Below, in pieces: positions 59,863 through 64,000 of a stretch of DNA of 64,000 nucleotides. Position 1 is the first letter of the stretch. Each line of letters opens with the position of its first letter. The notes under the pieces were generated by a model. That model was not told where the DNA came from and made no database searches. It saw only the letters and a program-made list of their open reading frames with translations. Made by a program: the position numbers and the translations under genes. Source of the DNA: Mesorhizobium norvegicum (GTDB lineage: Bacteria > Pseudomonadota > Alphaproteobacteria > Rhizobiales > Rhizobiaceae); the NCBI RefSeq assembly GCF_004919685.1, contig NZ_SMYZ01000064.1, positions 1-64,000 on the forward strand, in the 5' to 3' direction.

Positions 59863-61590
59863 ATGTGGGACCTCAGTTGCGTCGACTGGGAAGAGCGGAT
59901 GCAGAAGGGTCAACCGCTGATCCCGGACTGTCTGGAGTTGAATGAGGCCGAGGCCGAGATGGGGCTGGCTTTCTTCGACGCACTGCCATTGCCGGACGGC
60001 CTCGACGAGATGACATTGGGCCAAGCGGCGGGACAGTGGTTCCGCGACCTGGTCCGCGTCATTTTCGGGTCTTGGGATCCAGCCATTCGTCGCCGCGCCA
60101 TCCGCGATTTCTTCGTCATGGCTCCGAAGGGATCGTCGAAGACGACTTACAGCGCCGGCCTGATGCTGACGGCGATGATGATGAACAAGCGCCACAACGT
60201 CGAGGCGCTGTTCGTTGGTCCGACGCAGACCATTTCAGATCGCGCCTACGATCAGGCCACGGCCATGATCAGCAAATCGCCTGACCTGCAGCGCCGCTTT
60301 CACCGCAAGGATCACGAAAAGACGATCCAGTGCCTGGTCACGAATTCGGAACTGAAGGTCAAGACGTTCGCTCTCGACATTCTCACCGGCGCGATCGTCA
60401 TCTTTGCCCTGGTCGATGAGCTGCACCTCCTCGGCCGCAACCAGCACACGACGAAAGTGCTGCGCCAGATCCGTGGCGGTCTCGACAAGACCAACGAAGG
60501 CGCGCTGCTGATCACCACAACCCAGAGCGACGAGATCCCGGCCGGTGCGTTCAAGGATGAACTGCACATGGCGCGCAGGATCCGCGACGGGCACTACCGC
60601 GGCAAGATCATCCGGCCGATGCTGCCGATGCTCTACGAGTTCCCAACGGAGATCGCCAAGGACAAGGACAAGTGGGGCGATTCGGAAAACTGGTCGATGG
60701 TGATGCCTAACCTCAACCGGTCGATCCACTTGCATGATCTCATACCCGACTGGAATTCAGAGCGCGAGAAGGGTGACAAACCGACACGCATCTGGGCTTC
60801 GCAACATCTCAACATCGAGATGGGCGTTGGCATGAAGACCGACGGATGGCCAGGTGCTGCCTACTGGGCTCATTCGGAAGATGACACGATCACCCTGCAA
60901 TCCCTTCTCGAGCGAAGCGAAGCGGTTGTCGTTGGGATAGACGGTGGTGGGCTTGACGACCTCTACGGACTTTCGGTGCTTGGTCGCGAACCAGCCGAGA
61001 TCGAGGTCGTGATCAAGGTCGCCGGCCAGGATGTCGTGATCAAGATGAAGCGCTGGCTTTGCTGGAGTCACGCCTGGTGCCATCGCGGTGTGCTCGAGCG
61101 TCGCCAGTCGATCGCGACGAAACTGTTGGACTTCGAAACGGCTGGCGAGCTCACCATCGTCGACGACACGATCGTCAGTCTCGCTGAGAGCATCGGAGTC
61201 ATTCGACAAGTGAATGATGCTGGCTTGCTTGCCTGTGTCGCGGTCGATGCTGAAGGACCATATGGCGAACTCGTCGATGCGCTCGCCGAGATCGAAATCA
61301 CCCAGGAAGGTGGCCAGGTCGAAGGCGTGGGGCAGGGCTACAAGCTCATGAACGCCATCAAGACGAGCGAAGGCCGGCTATCGAACAGAATGCTGACGCA
61401 CGCCAAATCCTCGATGATGGACTGGAGTGTCGAGAACGTGAAGATCGAGCCGACAGCGACCGCCATCCGTGCGACCAAACAGAACGCCGGTGACGCCAAG
61501 ATCGACCCGGTGATGGCACTCTTCGACGCCGTCAGTGTGATGGTGAAGAATCCGGAAGCGGCAGTCCCAGCAGAAATTTACGCACTCTGA
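59863..61590 (+). CDS. Terminase large subunit
   Basis: A 575-aa protein with the packaging ATPase motifs: Walker A-like APKGSSKT at 87-94, Walker B ALVDELH with Asp185-Glu186, LLITTTQSDEIPAG as the coupling motif, and a C-terminal RNase H-like nuclease with acidic residues (VGIDGGGLDDLYGLSVLGR; CVAVDAEGPYGELVDAL; KIDPVMALFDAVSVMV). This is the Terminase_1 (HK97-like) type. It starts one base after the small-subunit stop. Confidence 0.93.
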   Translation: MWDLSCVDWEERMQKGQPLIPDCLELNEAEAEMGLAFFDALPLPDGLDEMTLGQAAGQWFRDLVRVIFGSWDPAIRRRAIRDFFVMAPKGSSKTTYSAGLMLTAMMMNKRHNVEALFVGPTQTISDRAYDQATAMISKSPDLQRRFHRKDHEKTIQCLVTNSELKVKTFALDILTGAIVIFALVDELHLLGRNQHTTKVLRQIRGGLDKTNEGALLITTTQSDEIPAGAFKDELHMARRIRDGHYRGKIIRPMLPMLYEFPTEIAKDKDKWGDSENWSMVMPNLNRSIHLHDLIPDWNSEREKGDKPTRIWASQHLNIEMGVGMKTDGWPGAAYWAHSEDDTITLQSLLERSEAVVVGIDGGGLDDLYGLSVLGREPAEIEVVIKVAGQDVVIKMKRWLCWSHAWCHRGVLERRQSIATKLLDFETAGELTIVDDTIVSLAESIGVIRQVNDAGLLACVAVDAEGPYGELVDALAEIEITQEGGQVEGVGQGYKLMNAIKTSEGRLSNRMLTHAKSSMMDWSVENVKIEPTATAIRATKQNAGDAKIDPVMALFDAVSVMVKNPEAAVPAEIYAL

Positions 61591-61601
61591 AAGGCGACCA
61601 T

Positions 61602-63368
61602 ATGCGATCGGTACCCCTGATCCCGCGCCGATCGGATGCGTCGCCGCTGACTGCGGTTAACGACGACGACGAGGCGAAGGCTGTCGATTTCTCGCCGGAG
61701 ATGTGGTCGGCGATCAATGGCGGATGGGGATTGCCAACAAAATCTGGCGCCCAGGTATCGACATCATCGGCCCTGCAGACGACATCGTTCCACCGCGGCA
61801 TCCTCGTGATCGCGGAAGGCATCGCACAGCTGCCAGTCGAGCTCCACAAGCGGAGCACGAAGGGCACTGAACCCGCGATCGACCACCCCGCCTATGACGT
61901 CTTGCTGCACCGCGCCAACAATCTCCAGGACTCTTTCCAGTTCTGGCGCACCACGCTCATGCACGCCGCCGGTGCCGGCAACGGCGTCTCCTACAAGGTA
62001 GAGCTAAACGGCCAACTGAAAGAGTTGATACCGGTCCGGCCGGAATGCGTCTCGATCAATCTGCCGAACCAGTTCAACTACGTGACCTACGATCTCACCT
62101 TCGAGGGCGGCGGTTTCGCCACGGTCGGCTCCAACCAGGTCCTGCATCTCAAGGGACCATCGTGGTCACCGTACAAGGGACTGGATCCCGCGGTCGTCGG
62201 CCGCGAAGCCATCGGTCTTTCCCGCTCGATCGAGGAGACGCAGGCCAGGCTGCATGCGAACGGCGCGCGTCCCAGCGGTGTTCTGCAGACCGAGCAGAAG
62301 CTGAACAAGGCTCAGATCGACCTGTTGCGGAGCCAGTGGCAGGAAAGCTTCGGCGGCGCGCCGAATACAGGGAAAACGCCGGTGATAGCCGGCGGTTTGG
62401 AGTGGAAGGCGATCGCTCAGAGTGGCGTCGACGGCGAGCATCTCAACACCCGGAAACACCAGATTGAGGAAATCGCGCGTCTCCTCGGCATCTTCCCGAT
62501 CATGCTGGGGCATGCCGGCGACCAGTCGCCGACCTTCGCCAGCGCTGATGCCTTCCTCGAAGCGCATGTCCGCTACTCGCTGCAGCCCTGGATCAAGGCG
62601 GTGCGATCCGGGGTGGAAACCCAGATCCTGACCAAGGATGAGCGCGCCGAGGGCTACTATTGCCGGATCGACACATCCGAGCTGCTCCGCGGCTCACTGA
62701 AAGATCGGACGGAGTACTACAAGGCGGGTCTGGGCACGAACTCCTCACCGGGTTGGCTGAAGCCGAACGAGGTCCGTGAGGACGACGGCTGGAACCCGGA
62801 TGAAGATCCGAAGATGGATGAGGTCTGGCAGCCGGCCACGATGGCGCCAGCCAGCCAGGATCAGCGAAAGCCCGGCTCGGCGGAGACGAAGTCAGCGCCA
62901 CGGACCCTCTATGTGTGCCGGCATCTCATCAACACCGACGCCTTCCTGAAGTGGGCGCACGCCCAAGGGTTCAAGAACACGCTTCAGGCCGACGAACTGC
63001 ATGTCACGATCGCCTATAGCCGGTCGCGGCTGGACTGGATCACTCTCGGCGAGAACTGGATCCAGAACAGCAATGGCACCCTCTTGATTGCGCCTGGCGG
63101 TCCTCGTGTCGTCGAGCCGATGGGTAAGGACGGCGCGGTTGCGCTGCTCTTCGCTTCAACTGACCTGTCGTGGCGACACATGGCCATCCGCGAGGCCGGC
63201 GCCTCCTGGGATTGGCCGGAATATCAGCCGCACGTCACAATAACGATGGATGCCGGCGACATCGACCTCGCGAAAGTGGAGCCATACCGCGGCGAGTTGA
63301 AATTCGGCCCAGAAATATTCTCGGAAATTGACGAGCACCGCGCCGACAGCGGCCCAGCGACGGAGTGA
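61602..63368 (+). CDS. Portal protein with C-terminal 2H phosphoesterase domain
   Basis: A 588-aa protein. Residues about 40-400 are an HK97-type portal (FHRGILVIAEGIAQLPVELH, GNGVSYKVELNGQLKELIPV, LEWKAIAQSGVDGEHLNTRK, EIARLLGIFPIMLGHAGDQS). HK97-like portals usually end near residue 420. Here a further domain follows with two HxT motifs, LHVTIAYS (His467-Thr469) and PHVTITMD (His544-Thr546), 77 residues apart, as in 2H phosphoesterases including anti-CBASS Acb1. The frame is continuous with no internal start of note. Confidence 0.88.
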   Translation: MRSVPLIPRRSDASPLTAVNDDDEAKAVDFSPEMWSAINGGWGLPTKSGAQVSTSSALQTTSFHRGILVIAEGIAQLPVELHKRSTKGTEPAIDHPAYDVLLHRANNLQDSFQFWRTTLMHAAGAGNGVSYKVELNGQLKELIPVRPECVSINLPNQFNYVTYDLTFEGGGFATVGSNQVLHLKGPSWSPYKGLDPAVVGREAIGLSRSIEETQARLHANGARPSGVLQTEQKLNKAQIDLLRSQWQESFGGAPNTGKTPVIAGGLEWKAIAQSGVDGEHLNTRKHQIEEIARLLGIFPIMLGHAGDQSPTFASADAFLEAHVRYSLQPWIKAVRSGVETQILTKDERAEGYYCRIDTSELLRGSLKDRTEYYKAGLGTNSSPGWLKPNEVREDDGWNPDEDPKMDEVWQPATMAPASQDQRKPGSAETKSAPRTLYVCRHLINTDAFLKWAHAQGFKNTLQADELHVTIAYSRSRLDWITLGENWIQNSNGTLLIAPGGPRVVEPMGKDGAVALLFASTDLSWRHMAIREAGASWDWPEYQPHVTITMDAGDIDLAKVEPYRGELKFGPEIFSEIDEHRADSGPATE

Positions 63369-63374
63369 TCTGAT

Positions 63375-64000
63375 ATGGAAATCGGCTGCATCGGCGCGGC
63401 GTTCGAGTTCAAGTTTGCGGACAGCGGCGGCACCCCCGGCTCTTTCGAGGGTTATGCCGCGGTCTTCGGCAATATCGACAGCCACGGCGACGTCATAGAA
63501 CCCGGTGCCTTTGCGAAGTCGCTTCTCGATCGGCAGCGCGAGGGTCGCGCGTTGCCGCCGATGTACAAGATGCATGGCGCAATGACGGGCAATCGTCATG
63601 AACCCGTTGGTGTCTGGGACGCGATGTCGGAAGACGCCAACGGCCTGCAGGTGAAGGGTCACCTTATCGGCCTGGGCACCGAACAGGGGAAATGGAACGA
63701 GGCGCAGGTTCGCGAGGGAGGCTTCAAAGGCCTTTCGATTGGGTATCGCGTCCCCCCGAATGGTTCGAAGAAGGGCAGTGATCGTCCCGGCGAGCCGAAG
63801 CGCTATATCAAGGCCGCCAATCTGCGCGAGGTCTCGCTCGTCGACGACCCCTCCAACGTGTTGGCTCGGATCTACGCCATGAAGGCGGCCGCGGAGGACG
63901 ACTTCGCGGACGAGATCAAGACCATTCGTGAATTCGAGGACTTCCTACGGGATGTAGGCGGTTACTCGCATGCTGCCGCCAAGGCGATCGCCGCCAGCGG
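63375..64000 (+). CDS. HK97-type prohead protease (partial)
   Basis: An ATG at 63375 opens MEIGCIGAAFEFKFADSGGT and the frame runs off the window. GYAAVFGNIDSHGDVIEPGA, YKMHGAMTG (catalytic His67) and FKGLSIGYRV (Ser121), then LREVSLVDDPSN, are the signature of the S78/U35 prohead maturation protease, which trims the capsid scaffold. Gene order portal then protease is standard; the major capsid gene is expected next. Confidence 0.92.
   Translation, partial: MEIGCIGAAFEFKFADSGGTPGSFEGYAAVFGNIDSHGDVIEPGAFAKSLLDRQREGRALPPMYKMHGAMTGNRHEPVGVWDAMSEDANGLQVKGHLIGLGTEQGKWNEAQVREGGFKGLSIGYRVPPNGSKKGSDRPGEPKRYIKAANLREVSLVDDPSNVLARIYAMKAAAEDDFADEIKTIREFEDFLRDVGGYSHAAAKAIAAS

Noticed and set aside
1..64000. 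CRISPR arrays or rRNA genes.
   Set aside because: No regularly spaced repeats and no rRNA-like sequence were seen anywhere in the window.

Overview
The window looks like an accessory-gene region of a Hyphomicrobiales (rhizobial) chromosome, most likely Mesorhizobium or a close relative. This is inferred from high GC content, MucR- and GcrA-type regulators, DUF3303, alphaproteobacterial tRNA-Asn and tRNA-Cys genes, and a rhizobial-style palindromic repeat. No database search was possible, so every family name rests on motif recognition.

Region 1 (1-2966) is left-flank chromosome with small genes: a 53-aa protein, a DUF3303 protein, a short XRE regulator divergent from a Tat-signal protein, and a zinc-ribbon protein.

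Region 2 (2967-28867) appears to be a decayed integrated island. It is bounded by a 15-bp direct repeat of the 3' end of tRNA-Asn (2967-2981 and 28793-28807), and a large serine recombinase gene ends inside the tRNA gene at its right edge. A second island-like segment is nested in it, marked by repeated 3' ends of tRNA-fMet plus terminator (4472-4546 and 14666-14732). Cargo of the inner segment is a plus-strand group of exported proteins: a Gly-rich protein, a metzincin zinc protease, a trypsin-like protease and two lipoproteins, plus a BRCT-domain protein. Around it lie many relics: IS66, IS91 and possibly IS5 fragments, a relaxase scrap, a HerA-like N-terminus, an AAA ATPase C-terminus, a methylase-like N-terminus and several frameshifted genes. 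Intact cargo to the right is OsmC plus a flavin monooxygenase, and a methanethiol oxidase/[2Fe-2S] ferredoxin/CoA-binding operon. A second XRE/Tat-signal pair follows.

Region 3 (28868-29807) is a short stretch of ordinary chromosome.

Region 4 (29808-64000, running off the window) is a tailed-phage prophage integrated at tRNA-Cys. The tyrosine integrase and HTH excisionase lie next to the tRNA. A tightly overlapping minus-strand block follows, with ASCH, MucR, DUF5131, a PAPS-reductase-like protein and a diversity-generating-retroelement (DGR) locus. An immunity region with an XRE repressor and operator-like palindromes sits at 39.4-40.7 kb. A long plus-strand operon then carries GcrA, a winged-helix regulator, a nuclease, SNF2-type helicases, three different DNA methyltransferase genes, a DHH phosphoesterase, a replication-type protein, a NusG-like factor, HNH, small and large terminase, portal and prohead protease. 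Stop/start overlaps of 1-4 bases are the rule.

Most notable points: (i) the DGR target protein and reverse transcriptase form one uninterrupted 705-codon frame, with only one A-rich repeat copy found, which suggests VR/TR collapse; (ii) a portal protein with a C-terminal 2H-phosphoesterase (Acb1-like) domain; (iii) a ParB/MT-A70/FtsK-gamma triple fusion; (iv) a C5 methyltransferase with about ten internal repeats; (v) the nested tRNA-fMet and tRNA-Asn islands with a two-protease secreted cluster.
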